Virus record (IMG/VR): IMGVR_UViG_3300009161_000003
Location: 1-64,000 of that record
From: a virus
Length of the DNA: 64,000 nucleotides
Strand: one strand, 5' to 3'
Shown: piece by piece, positions 1 to 7,509 of the stretch
Layout of the letters: the number at the start of each line of letters is the position of its first letter
How positions within the stretch are numbered: position 1 is the first letter of the stretch
Program-made: the position numbers and the translations under genes
The notes under the pieces: generated by a model
Seen by the model: the letters and a program-made list of their open reading frames with translations, nothing else
Told to the model about the DNA's origin: nothing
Databases searched by the model: none

Positions 1-1085
1 ATTTCTGTTGAGTTAATTGTGGTTGTTGTACCGTTTACTGTTAAATCCCCTGACAAAACAAGAGATGTACCAGTTGCAGCACCAATGTTTGGTGTTACAA
101 GTGTTGGTGTATTAGCAAAAACAAGTGCTCCAGTACCAGTTTCATCAGAGATGATACCAGCAAGTTCTGATGAACTTGTTGCTGCAAGTGCGTTTAACTT
201 ATCTGTTGTTACAACAAGAGTCTTTGATGACGGGATAGTTGTACCGTTAACAGATGTAGCAGTAGCAACACCAAGAACTGGTGTAACAAGAGTTGGTGTA
301 TTAGCAAATACTAATGCGCCTGTTCCTGTCTCATCTGAAATAACTCCTGCAAGTTCTGCAGATGATGTTGCAGCAAGTGCTGAAATTTTGCTTGTTGTAT
401 AAACACCATTTGTTACTGTTGCAGCATTTCCAGTTGTAGAACCGGATGTTCCTGTTACGTTACCTGTTACGTTACCAGTAAGATTACCAGTAAATGTTCC
501 AGCAATTGCACCTGTTCCAGTAATGGTTGGGCTAGTAATAGTTGGAGTAGTTAATGTTTTGTTTGTAAGTGTTTCTGTTCCTGCAAGAGAGGCTACGTCT
601 GCATCAGTTACTGCAGTGTTTAATTGAGCCAAAGTTGAAGTAACTGTGTTTGAACCAAGTGATATTGATTTGTTTGAAAAAGTATTTGTTGATGAAGCAG
701 ATACTGTAATATCTGAAGTAAGTGCTACTGTACCTGTTGCATCTGGAAGTGTAATTGTCCGATCTGCGGTTGGATCTGTGGCTGCAAGTGTTGTCTCATA
801 GGCATCTGCTGTTGCACCTTCAAATGAAATTTCTGTTTGAAATACACCAACTGCTGCTGGATCTGACCACTGAACACCATAAGTTGCTCCTGATGCTGCT
901 GTGAGGACTTGTCCGTTGGTTCCAACGCCAAGACGTGCTACTGCATCATCTGCACTACCAACAATTAAATCACCTTTAGCATCTACAACTCCTGCGGTAA
1001 TAACATTCTTACCATTAACAGTTGCTGTTGATCCTTGAACAACTAAACCATTTTTTACTTTAAAATCTTTGTCTACTGTTGCCAT
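1..1085 (-). CDS. Tail-fibre-like structural protein, 3' end outside window
   Basis: Reading the minus strand from an ATG at 1085 gives one uninterrupted frame to the window edge, so the C-terminus is missing. A strong ribosome binding site (AAGGAG) lies just upstream. The protein begins MATVDKDFKVKNGLVV and carries the motif RLGVGTNGQVLTA, then at least two copies of a repeat around SSAELAGVISDETGTGALVF, separated by threonine- and valine-rich stretches. These repeats are typical of Caudoviricetes tail fibres and head fibres and predict a trimeric beta-structured shaft. It heads a run of minus-strand virion genes. The fibre role is a family inference; the receptor is unknown. Confidence 0.8.
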   Translation of the reverse strand, partial: MATVDKDFKVKNGLVVQGSTATVNGKNVITAGVVDAKGDLIVGSADDAVARLGVGTNGQVLTAASGATYGVQWSDPAAVGVFQTEISFEGATADAYETTLAATDPTADRTITLPDATGTVALTSDITVSASSTNTFSNKSISLGSNTVTSTLAQLNTAVTDADVASLAGTETLTNKTLTTPTITSPTITGTGAIAGTFTGNLTGNVTGNVTGTSGSTTGNAATVTNGVYTTSKISALAATSSAELAGVISDETGTGALVFANTPTLVTPVLGVATATSVNGTTIPSSKTLVVTTDKLNALAATSSSELAGIISDETGTGALVFANTPTLVTPNIGAATGTSLVLSGDLTVNGTTTTINSTE

Positions 1086-1100
1086 TTTTTATCTCCTTTT

Positions 1101-1547
1101 TTATACCTTTAATCCCATACGTGCATAACGTACGGTGATAGGGGTTATACCGATAACTGGAGTAACCGTTACGGATACTGTATTTCCAGCACGGGAGACG
1201 CTAATGGTGCCAATATTCCCATCATTGTCGATTGTTCCATACTCACTGACAGACACATCTGTAGTGTCAGCAAGAATTGTCATTTCTGTTGCGTAATATT
1301 TATTTGCGCCACCAGAAGTCTTTTTAATAGAGATCATATACTTAACTGCTCTATATTCAGTTGCATCAAAATTATCAATTACTGTAGCACTTTCAATGCC
1401 GTTGATTGTTGACTCATTGTTTCCCGCACTACCCAAATCAGTTGCTTGAGCGCTTGCTGTGTCAATAAAGTCTTCAAAGTCCGTCTGTGAGGGACGATCT
1501 CCTGTTTGAAATCTTAACTTTAAGTTTGCTAGTGATAGTCGGGCCAT
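1101..1547 (-). CDS. Conserved virion structural protein (hypothetical)
   Basis: A 148-residue protein starting MARLSLANLKLRFQTGDRPS. The N-terminal 'LRFQTGDRPSQTDFEDFIDT' style opening is seen in small proteins beside tail-fibre genes of other large phages. The second half is rich in T, V and I and looks like a beta-sandwich. A TATAAT box (1554-1559) lies exactly 6 nt before the ATG and no Shine-Dalgarno is seen, so the transcript is probably leaderless. Function is unknown; baseplate or fibre attachment is suggested only by position. Confidence 0.65.
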   Translation of the reverse strand: MARLSLANLKLRFQTGDRPSQTDFEDFIDTASAQATDLGSAGNNESTINGIESATVIDNFDATEYRAVKYMISIKKTSGGANKYYATEMTILADTTDVSVSEYGTIDNDGNIGTISVSRAGNTVSVTVTPVIGITPITVRYARMGLKV

Positions 1548-1570
1548 GTTTATATTATAACATAATTTTA

Positions 1571-1888
1571 TTACAAAATATAGTTAGAAAAACCAATTAT
1601 CTGCATACCAATTCCTGGAGGATTTAAAGGATTTATACCTTCAATACCTACATTAGTTATCTTTAATCTAAATGGAAGTATTTCATTTATTGATACCTTT
1701 TTAGAATAGTCAACTGTTTTTATACCCGAAGATTTAAAACCTTTTATTGGAATTATTTTGGTTTTTGTTTTAACGTCAGTTAAAGTTGTTTTTGAATAAT
1801 TAACAGTTTTAATTTTGGAAGACTTAAAATCTTTTACTGAAGTTATCTTTGCTTTTGCCTTAACATCAGTTAATGTTGCTTTAGCCAT
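1571..1888 (-). CDS. Small protein with two 30-residue repeats
   Basis: A 105-residue basic protein made of two consecutive repeats of about 30 residues (residues 2-33 and 34-64), each built on TLTDVK-x-K-x-KI and FKSS-x-IKTV-x-YSK. A different C-terminal part ends in NPPGIGMQIIGFSNYIL. It starts 3 nt after the stop of the upstream baseplate-like gene, so the two are probably co-transcribed. The repeat and hydrophobic tail suggest a virion assembly or fibre-tip part, but no family was recognised. Confidence 0.55.
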   Translation of the reverse strand: MAKATLTDVKAKAKITSVKDFKSSKIKTVNYSKTTLTDVKTKTKIIPIKGFKSSGIKTVDYSKKVSINEILPFRLKITNVGIEGINPLNPPGIGMQIIGFSNYIL

Positions 1889-1891
1889 TTG

Positions 1892-2308
1892 TTATGACTG
1901 ATCTGTAACTTCGCCAAGCATGATCATTTCTCCTTGACATACCGTCCAAACCCTTGTAGGATCTGTAAGTTGAACATCAAAAACATCACCAGTTCTTAAT
2001 TGTTTAGATTGAGCAGGAGTCAAAGAAACTAAAAACTCTCCATCTCCATCAGTTACTGATTGTACTGGTACTAATTTGAATATTAAATCATCTCCGACGT
2101 TATCAGAGTACCGTCTAAAATCGACCTCAATGTCCCAATCATCAACTACAATTGGATCTCCTGCATCATCTTGTACATATATTCTAAAAGAGGCGCTATC
2201 GCCAATTACAACCGTCCAGTTAACCAATGGTGGCTTATTTCCAATATTGTAGGTAGAAGGAGCCTTTACATCCATCTCTGATTCGTCTGGATTGCGGTAT
2301 TTAGCCAT
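1892..2308 (-). CDS. BppU-like beta-sandwich baseplate/fibre protein
   Basis: A 138-residue protein. Its core, NWTVVIGDSASFRIYVQD, a central W-D-I-E strand, and a C-terminal G-E-M-I-M-L-GEVTD strand match the layout of two other proteins here (5488-5865 and 6722-7135): a charged GD(S/T) turn in an early strand and a final 'G-x-I-x-x-x-S/T-DVTG' strand. This resembles the N-terminal domain of phage upper-baseplate (BppU) proteins, where it attaches an adhesin. TATAAT (2315-2320 on minus) is 6 nt before ATG, a leaderless arrangement. The BppU relation is inferred from pattern only. Confidence 0.55.
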   Translation of the reverse strand: MAKYRNPDESEMDVKAPSTYNIGNKPPLVNWTVVIGDSASFRIYVQDDAGDPIVVDDWDIEVDFRRYSDNVGDDLIFKLVPVQSVTDGDGEFLVSLTPAQSKQLRTGDVFDVQLTDPTRVWTVCQGEMIMLGEVTDQS

Positions 2309-2338
2309 AAAGAAATTATATCACATTAAGTCTTTAAG

Positions 2339-2368
2339 TTGACTCAATCTCCAAATCCATGATATACT
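2339..2368 (+). promoter_or_regulatory. Sigma70-type promoter for the muramidase gene
   Basis: TTGACT (2339-2344) and TATACT (2363-2368) are separated by 18 bp. Transcription would begin near 2375, at the first base of a 9-bp hairpin. It lies in a divergent intergenic region; the minus-strand gene at 2308 has its own -10 box about 20 bp away. Confidence 0.7.
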
Positions 2369-2375
2369 AGTGAGT

Positions 2376-2400
2376 AACACCATAACTTTATGGTGTTTTT
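2376..2400 (+). terminator. Hairpin plus T-run at the mRNA 5' end
   Basis: AACACCATA (2376-2384) pairs with TATGGTGTT (2389-2397) around a 4-base loop and runs into TTTTT. It has the form of an intrinsic terminator but sits immediately after the promoter and before an AAGGAGG ribosome binding site. It could attenuate the muramidase gene or simply cap and stabilise the mRNA. Confidence 0.6.
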
Positions 2401-2420
2401 GTTTCTAAGGAGGAACAGTC

Positions 2421-2960
2421 ATGACAACTAATAAGATAGTGATTGGAATACTCGCAGCAGTAACTGGAATTGCTTTGTTCTCTAATTCTAGTGCTAATGC
2501 TGAAAATAATTTGAGTAAAACAATGTCAAAAGAAGAAACAGCAACCGCTCAGGCGGTTTTTTTGGTTTCTAAGGAAAACAAATTAAATAGTTATAAGAAT
2601 GTTAGAAAGCAACTCAGTCCAACAGATTTAGTAGATCTTTTAGAATCTGTCGGTTTTGAAGGGTATGCACTAAAAGTTGCTTGGGCGACAGTAATGAAAG
2701 AATCAATGGGAACCCCTACATCCTTTAATGGTAATCGTAGTACAGGAGATAGTTCATATGGATTATTTCAAATCAATATGTTAGGATCATTGGGCGCAGA
2801 TCGACGGGATAAGTTTAACCTTGATTCCAACGACGATCTATTTGATCCCGTTAAAAATGCACAGATTGGCTACCACATGAGTGATGGTGGTAAAGACTGG
2901 TCTGCTTGGAAAGGTATTACTTGGAAGACTAAAGAGTGGTTAGCAAGGTATCCTGATTAA
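2421..2960 (+). CDS. Secreted lysozyme/lytic transglycosylase-like enzyme
   Basis: A 179-residue protein predicted to cut peptidoglycan. Residues 1-27 form a signal peptide ending in NSSANA. The catalytic part has VMKESMG (likely catalytic Glu) followed by SYGLFQINM and a C-terminal W-S-A-W-KGI segment, the order seen in SLT/lysozyme-like phage and actinobacterial muralytic enzymes. Start ATG is 8 nt after a strong AAGGAGG. It has its own promoter, against the direction of the flanking structural genes. It may be an exported endolysin or a virion-associated lysin. A terminator-like hairpin lies inside the gene at 2543-2563. Confidence 0.75.
   Translation: MTTNKIVIGILAAVTGIALFSNSSANAENNLSKTMSKEETATAQAVFLVSKENKLNSYKNVRKQLSPTDLVDLLESVGFEGYALKVAWATVMKESMGTPTSFNGNRSTGDSSYGLFQINMLGSLGADRRDKFNLDSNDDLFDPVKNAQIGYHMSDGGKDWSAWKGITWKTKEWLARYPD
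2543..2563 (+). other. Terminator-like hairpin inside a coding sequence
   Basis: AACCGC (2543-2548) and GCGGTT (2553-2558) form a 6-bp stem with a TCAG loop, followed by seven T residues. The bases after it, GGTTTCTAAGGA, closely match those after the hairpin at the mRNA start (GTTTCTAAGGAGG). It falls between the signal peptide and the catalytic domain of the muramidase. Confidence 0.55.
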
Positions 2961-3190
2961 TCTTCTTTAAAAGAAACTCTAACCTGTCCCCATTTTCCTA
3001 AAGGACACTCTGCATTTGGCAGTTTAGTTTTTTGATTCATCAAACAACCACATTTTTTACATTGGCTTGTTAGGTGTATTAGTTCTGGACATGTTTTACA
3101 TATGTTAAAACGCTCTGTAGCAATTTCTGTTTCTACCCTGCCAATATTTTTATTAAATAAATCCCAAGGTCTTGCTTTTTTTTCTGACAT
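2957..3190 (-). CDS. Small zinc-ribbon protein
   Basis: 77 residues with two CxxC-type pairs: ICKTCPELI and CKKCGCLMNQK, followed by C-P-L-G-KWG. The arrangement predicts one structural zinc site. Similar small zinc-ribbon proteins occur beside tail genes of T4-like and cyanophage-type phages; their role is unknown. Its 3' end overlaps the convergent muramidase gene by 4 bp. Confidence 0.65.
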   Translation of the reverse strand: MSEKKARPWDLFNKNIGRVETEIATERFNICKTCPELIHLTSQCKKCGCLMNQKTKLPNAECPLGKWGQVRVSFKED

Positions 3191-3195
3191 TAGAA

Positions 3196-3420
3196 TTATT
3201 CTGGATTTGTAAATTCAGAGGTTAATGAGTTATAGGTTGCTCCAATTTTAACATCAGAGGTTCCATCATTGTGAACTTTATCACTAATATCTACAATGAC
3301 TGGATCGCTTAAAAGTATTGCACCTAATTTATCATTTGTGCGAAGCACGTCTACAACTTCTCCATCAATAATAAGTGCTAGTCCAATTGGAACAATTGTG
3401 AAGTCTGGCAAATCTGGCAT
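3196..3420 (-). CDS. Small conserved phage protein
   Basis: 74 residues, MPDLPDFTIVPIGLALIIDG, with alternating hydrophobic strands and an acidic tail. AAAAGGAGAT lies directly upstream. It sits between a fibre gene and the zinc-ribbon gene, and a short GDTIE-like beta domain is plausible. No function assigned. Confidence 0.6.
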   Translation of the reverse strand: MPDLPDFTIVPIGLALIIDGEVVDVLRTNDKLGAILLSDPVIVDISDKVHNDGTSDVKIGATYNSLTSEFTNPE

Positions 3421-3457
3421 ATTTATCTCCTTTTAGTATAGTATACAGTATTAATTT

Positions 3458-4405
3458 TTATTGTGCAGCAAAATTATCCAATAAAGATCCAACATTTGTG
3501 GTTGATGGAGTTTTTACTATTCCAACACTTGTTCCTTTAGTTGGTGATGTAGCGGTATAAACAAGATCTGATCCCAATTGTGAAGATAGTCCAGCACTTG
3601 AGTACGCCTTTGCTGTTATTACATTTCCAGATGTTGAAACAAGAATAGATGAAGCGGTTGTATAACTAGAAGAGTTATTTTGAGTTGCTATTGTTGATGA
3701 TGTTGGGGTGGTGATTGTTCCAGAAACATCTGAATATATTGAAAGAGTTGTTGCTGTACAGGTTTGACAATTACAACTATATGTTGGATTATAAGACGCA
3801 CAGCCACCACCAGTATAACTAGAGCATCCACAGTGCGCTTCATTATACTCACTTACAACTGAATAAATTGCAGCACCATTAGTATAAGTACATCCTGAAC
3901 CACCAACATCGCCATCATTACTATCATAACATCTGCAACTTGTTGGTCCACCACTATAGTAGTATGCACCACAGGCCCCACAACCACTACAGACCTGCTG
4001 GTACCCTGATATATATGAGTATTGGCAGTAGGCCACAACGCAAACTGTTGGATTATAAGACGCACAGTCACCACCACATGTTTGGCAATTACAACTCGAA
4101 CTAGAATATGAAACAGAACTTGCCCACCAATTATTATTATCAGTTACCCAAAAAGCAACTCCTGGGCCACCATTTGTAATATCAGCAGAAACTGCTACAT
4201 TTTGAAGTCCTAAATTTATTGATGCTAATGGATAAGTACTTCCTGCATCTGAAGATGTTACTTTATTTGAAGATATTGTCCATGTGCCTCTTGTTGCAGA
4301 CCATGACTGCCCTGTGTCTGCTGAGCCTATAGATCCATCTGATCTATTGAAAGAATCAGTTATCCTGCTTAATATTGATGTGATAATTCCAAGTATATTT
4401 AGCAT
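3458..4405 (-). CDS. Fibre/adhesin with jelly-roll start and a cysteine-rich insertion
   Basis: 315 residues. The N-terminus (DSFNRSDGSIGSADTGQSW, residues about 17-35, then GTWTISSNK) matches the start of LamG/concanavalin-like jelly-roll domains common in phage fibres. After NNWWASSVSYSS the expected strand is interrupted by about 115 residues with some 18 cysteines plus many tyrosines, serines and glycines. The insertion opens with CNCQTCGGDCASYNPT and closes with GGGCASYNPTYSCNCQTC. The lectin-like strand pattern then resumes (TTLSIYSDVSGTI). It is probably surface exposed and cross-linked or metal-bound. RBS AAGGAT precedes the ATG. Confidence 0.7.
   Translation of the reverse strand: MLNILGIITSILSRITDSFNRSDGSIGSADTGQSWSATRGTWTISSNKVTSSDAGSTYPLASINLGLQNVAVSADITNGGPGVAFWVTDNNNWWASSVSYSSSSCNCQTCGGDCASYNPTVCVVAYCQYSYISGYQQVCSGCGACGAYYYSGGPTSCRCYDSNDGDVGGSGCTYTNGAAIYSVVSEYNEAHCGCSSYTGGGCASYNPTYSCNCQTCTATTLSIYSDVSGTITTPTSSTIATQNNSSSYTTASSILVSTSGNVITAKAYSSAGLSSQLGSDLVYTATSPTKGTSVGIVKTPSTTNVGSLLDNFAAQ
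3782..4110 (-). repeat. Repeated cysteine-codon blocks in the fibre gene
   Basis: The 20-base block GTTGGATTATAAGACGCACA occurs near 3783 and again near 4049, and a CAATTACAACT block follows or precedes each. These encode the CASYNPT and CNCQTC motifs at the two borders of the cysteine-rich insertion. Confidence 0.6.
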
Positions 4406-4414
4406 GGAATATCC

Positions 4415-5314
4415 TTAAGCCGTCAGGTCGCCTAGAAGAACCCAGGAGTTTGTTCCTACTTTAATAAGTGTTGCTGCTGAGTATTGTCCAGAAAGTTTTC
4501 TATTATTACTTTTACTATTTAATGTAACGCTTCCACTTACTGGTGCAACTGATGTTTGAACAGATCCTATTTGTAGAATGTCGACTCTTGCTCCCGCAGG
4601 AAATGTGGTTTCTAATGGAATTGTAATAATTGAAGTTGATGAAGATACGTTCATAATAATAATTTTTCCAGCATCTGTTGGATCTAATGTATAGTTTCCT
4701 GTTTTTGTTGATGAATCAACTGTTTGCTTTAATGTTGAAACAGCAGTTGGTGTTGCTGCTTTAATTGAAGAGGTTTCTGATGTTGAATCACTTAATTGAA
4801 CAATTCCTACAACAGATGTGGTTGCTGCGGTAGATGCTTTGTCATACGCTGCTTTTACTGCTGTTGGTGTTGCTGCAAGAATTGAAGATGTTGTTGATGT
4901 TGAATCTGATAGTTGAACAACTCCAGGTGTTGAAGTCGATGCTGCTGTAGGTGCTGCCCAGGAAAGTCCAGTGGCTGTGGCTGAATTTGCTGTAAGAAGA
5001 TGTCCGTTACTTCCAACCCCTAAGCGAGTTACTGTATTGTCTGCAGTTGCAACAAGTAAATCTCCTTTAGCATCTACAGTAGAAGCAAGAATTTGTCCGT
5101 TATTAACAGAAACAATTGAAGCAAGTTGTGTATCAATATCATATAAATATTTTGAAATGCCACCAGTTGGAGTAGCACCACTTGCAAGCGGAGCATCCTG
5201 TCCATAATGATAATTTCTTAATGCAATCTGAATGTCTGCAGCATCTGACATTGCTGGCATTTTTGCAAGGGGATATTTATGAGTTCCGTCAGTTCCAATA
5301 TTTGTGGCAGCCAT
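4415..5314 (-). CDS. Tail fibre protein with tail-fibre repeat motifs
   Basis: 299 residues. It holds two copies of a repeat of about 38 residues (VVQLSDSTS-x-TSSI-x-AATPTAV and its copy), as in the tail-fibre repeat family, after an RLGVGSNGHLLTAN segment shared with the fibre at 1-1085. The C-terminus (GNYTLDPTDAGKIIIMN onward) looks like a beta-structured tip. A TATAAT (5321-5326) lies exactly 6 nt before ATG. Predicted host-binding fibre. Confidence 0.75.
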   Translation of the reverse strand: MAATNIGTDGTHKYPLAKMPAMSDAADIQIALRNYHYGQDAPLASGATPTGGISKYLYDIDTQLASIVSVNNGQILASTVDAKGDLLVATADNTVTRLGVGSNGHLLTANSATATGLSWAAPTAASTSTPGVVQLSDSTSTTSSILAATPTAVKAAYDKASTAATTSVVGIVQLSDSTSETSSIKAATPTAVSTLKQTVDSSTKTGNYTLDPTDAGKIIIMNVSSSTSIITIPLETTFPAGARVDILQIGSVQTSVAPVSGSVTLNSKSNNRKLSGQYSAATLIKVGTNSWVLLGDLTA

Positions 5315-5341
5315 ACAAAGATTATACCATAATAATAAAAA

Positions 5342-5488
5342 TTATTGATTTATTGTAACAATATTACTTGCTTGAGTTACTTCTACTTCTTGATCAATTC
5401 CTGTTGAATTTGGAGCGGTATTGAGAACAATATTTAAATCTGATTCATAAACAGTTACTGAATCTAAATAAACAACAACTTCTGGCAT
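5342..5488 (-). CDS. 48-residue protein coupled to baseplate gene
   Basis: Starts MPEVVVYLDSVTVYESD and ends ASNIVTINQ. Its ATG overlaps the stop of the 5488-5865 gene as TAATG, so it is probably translated by re-initiation. Too short for family recognition; the composition is that of a beta-rich virion peptide. Confidence 0.6.
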   Translation of the reverse strand: MPEVVVYLDSVTVYESDLNIVLNTAPNSTGIDQEVEVTQASNIVTINQ

Positions 5489-5865
5489 TATGCACCAGTT
5501 ACATCGTCAGTTACTGTAATTTCTCCAGTTAAAAGTGTATATCTCAATGAGGCACCATTAAAAATTTCAACATCGTAATAATATGTTCCTCCACCAACTA
5601 AGTCTGCTCTAGCATCTGGTTTAATTACACAAGTAATAATATCTGTACTTGTATTTATTACTGCAGAAAGTTTGCTTGCGTCCGCAACACTATCAATTGA
5701 TGTGGTTGGGTTATTGCCTCTACTTGTAGAAATTGTAAAAACTGCTCCGGCAGCAGAATAAGAATCTAGTTGAAAAGTTGCTCCAGAAGAATTTTTTGGG
5801 GTAATTACAAACTGAAACGTGTCTCCACGATAATAGTCAAAGTTATATGTACCTGGGAATGCCAT
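5488..5865 (-). CDS. BppU-like baseplate/fibre attachment protein
   Basis: 125 residues with YNFDYYRGDTFQFVI near the start, paired strands in the middle and a final LLTGEITVTDDVTGA. It is the second of three likely paralogues (1892-2308, 6722-7135) that share the RGDT turn and the DVTG end. A TATAAT box (5872-5877) is 6 nt before the ATG, suggesting a leaderless transcript. Structural role inferred from position and fold pattern. Confidence 0.6.
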   Translation of the reverse strand: MAFPGTYNFDYYRGDTFQFVITPKNSSGATFQLDSYSAAGAVFTISTSRGNNPTTSIDSVADASKLSAVINTSTDIITCVIKPDARADLVGGGTYYYDVEIFNGASLRYTLLTGEITVTDDVTGA

Positions 5866-5880
5866 GATCTTATTATACCA

Positions 5881-6645
5881 CTAAGAAATGTGGACTAAGA
5901 TAGATTTGACTTTTACATCCCCGTCAAAATCTGCTCTAATTTGTGGATTAATACCATATTTTCTAATTCTATCATTTATCACGTACAAAGTTTGGGTAAC
6001 TGAAAAATCATAAAGATATTTATACTTTAGGTTTGCTACAAACTGTGTTGAATTTAAAGTTGCTTTTTCAGAAAAGGCTCTTATCCAAACCTCAGTATTA
6101 TTTCCATATGTTTCTAGTTCAAAACAATAAGTTATTTCAACTCTAGTGCCTATATCTAATCCTTTAAAGTTTAATTGTTGATTTGCTGCACTCCATAGAC
6201 TTACATTTCCTTTTGGCAAATATTCTTCGTTTGTCCCCTCAGATTTTGCATCGTTTAATATATTTACCCATCCTTCATCTCCGCTAGATAGTCCTACACG
6301 AATTTGTGACTGATCTAAATTTTCATAATATGCCCAACCAGACTTTTTATTTTGAGAAACTATTCCGTTGCTTGCAACAATTGACGATTCTCCTGGTTCT
6401 CCTTTTTGTCCTCTTTCACCTTTAGCACCTTGTGGCCCAGGATCCCCTTTGTCGCCTTTTGGTCCTATCTCTCCCTGTCTGCCAGCAATACCTTGTGGTC
6501 CTGGTGGCCCTACAAGTATTCTATAGTCTATATCGGGCACTGAGGGATTATTTGTTTCTACAACTGTTTCTGCTGCTGCTTCGGCATAGCCATATTTAGG
6601 CTTTGATTGCATCCCTGGAATTTCAGACTTTTTACTTATACTCAC
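5881..6645 (-). CDS. Collagen-like fibre protein
   Basis: 254 residues, starting with GTG that overlaps the upstream stop as GTGA. Residues about 48-91 are 14 uninterrupted Gly-X-Y triplets (opening GPPGPQGIAG, closing GQKGEPGES), which predict a collagen-type triple helix rich in K, P, D and E. The C-terminal 150 residues contain W, Y and alternating hydrophobics and look like a beta-sandwich head (carbohydrate-binding-like). Collagen-like stalks are known in phage fibres. The window also encodes many 2OG oxygenases, the enzyme class that hydroxylates collagen, but a link is speculation. Confidence 0.8.
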   Translation of the reverse strand: MSISKKSEIPGMQSKPKYGYAEAAAETVVETNNPSVPDIDYRILVGPPGPQGIAGRQGEIGPKGDKGDPGPQGAKGERGQKGEPGESSIVASNGIVSQNKKSGWAYYENLDQSQIRVGLSSGDEGWVNILNDAKSEGTNEEYLPKGNVSLWSAANQQLNFKGLDIGTRVEITYCFELETYGNNTEVWIRAFSEKATLNSTQFVANLKYKYLYDFSVTQTLYVINDRIRKYGINPQIRADFDGDVKVKSILVHIS

Positions 6646-6725
6646 TTATTAATTATAAAGGTTTTTAAGTTAACCTTAATTACCTTAGAGGGTGTAACTG
6701 CAGGTGATGTAACTTTAATAATCAT
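6642..6725 (-). CDS. 27-residue coupled micropeptide
   Basis: MIIKVTSPAVTPSKVIKVNL onward. The ATG overlaps the stop of the upstream BppU-like gene (ATGA) and its stop overlaps the GTG start of the collagen-like gene (GTGA). This tight double overlap is the main evidence that it is translated. No function known. Confidence 0.45.
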   Translation of the reverse strand: MIIKVTSPAVTPSKVIKVNLKTFIINK

Positions 6726-7135
6726 AATCCAGTACCTGTTACATCGCTAAGCACTACAATAGTTCCAATAACTGGTGTCCAAGTAACTTCTGATTCAACT
6801 GCACCAGACTCATCGTTAGGAATAATAATTTCCAAATCAAAAGGTAATTCTAAAACGGTATTTTTATAACCAGTTCCCCAAAGTTTTGTAATCTCAGAGG
6901 TAGCAGTAATAATAACATAACCAGTATATTTTTCAACGGTCAATTCATCTAAAGTATCACCAGAAGCATCATAAGAAGAAGAAACAAATGTCCAATCAGA
7001 AATATCTACAAAGGTAACTTCATCATCTTCTAAAAATTCTACTTTAAGAGTTGCTGTATCTCCACGAACTACTTTCCATTGGATATTTATAGGAGATGCT
7101 CCTACTTGATCAATGGAAGCGGTGACAGAACTCAT
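6722..7135 (-). CDS. BppU-like baseplate/fibre attachment protein
   Basis: 137 residues, third member of the local family: IQWKVVRGDTATLKVEFLED near the N-terminus and IGTIVVLSDVTGTG at the C-terminus. TATAAT (7142-7147 on minus) is 6 nt before ATG. Probably the first gene of the leftward unit 6722-5342. Confidence 0.6.
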   Translation of the reverse strand: MSSVTASIDQVGASPINIQWKVVRGDTATLKVEFLEDDEVTFVDISDWTFVSSSYDASGDTLDELTVEKYTGYVIITATSEITKLWGTGYKNTVLELPFDLEIIIPNDESGAVESEVTWTPVIGTIVVLSDVTGTGL

Positions 7136-7163
7136 AAAATTATTATACCATACGGTTTTTCAT

Positions 7164-7192
7164 TTGACAGATCAGGAAAGTTCGTGTATACT
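7164..7192 (+). promoter_or_regulatory. Near-consensus plus-strand promoter in a 130-bp AT-rich gap
   Basis: TTGACA (7164-7169), 17-bp spacer, TATACT (7187-7192). It is among the best promoters in the window and fires rightward, through a stretch of small palindromes (AAGAT...ATCTT, TATATATA repeats at 7205-7262) and antisense to the 7266-7475 gene, toward the gene at 7510. The leader could be a non-coding RNA or a long 5' UTR. Confidence 0.65.
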
Positions 7193-7265
7193 TAAAATAT
7201 ATAAGAAAAAAGATGTATCTTTAAGTTAAATATATAGAAGATATCTTATATATAGTATATATATA

Positions 7266-7475
7266 TTATGGATGATTTTTTAAATGATCAATTAAGAGAT
7301 CGAACATTTTGTCAGTTTTTTGTTCTACTCTAGTTAAAGAGTCTTTCATCGATGATCCAGAATTCGGCTTAAGTTCGATTAAATAATGTTTTACAAGCCA
7401 CTTGATTCCAAAGGCGATAGATGATACAATTGTAAGTATTGCAACAATTAATGAAGCCCAGTCCTGTATAGTCAT
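7266..7475 (-). CDS. Small single-pass membrane protein, holin-like
   Basis: 69 residues: MTIQDWASLIVAILTIVSS opens a single transmembrane helix (residues about 7-29), then IKWLVKHYL, then a polar coiled-coil tail (SMKDSLTRVEQKTDKMFDLL). This layout is common in actinobacteriophage membrane proteins near lysis or tail genes. TATAAT lies 9 nt before ATG. Holin function is possible but unproven. Confidence 0.6.
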   Translation of the reverse strand: MTIQDWASLIVAILTIVSSIAFGIKWLVKHYLIELKPNSGSSMKDSLTRVEQKTDKMFDLLIDHLKNHP

Positions 7476-7509
7476 TGTAGGATTATTATATCATCATTTA
7501 AGGAGAGTT

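Noticed and set aside
19-402. Plus-strand frame across the fibre gene
   Set aside because: It is the reverse reading of the repeated tail-fibre gene on minus; low-complexity repeats keep other frames open.
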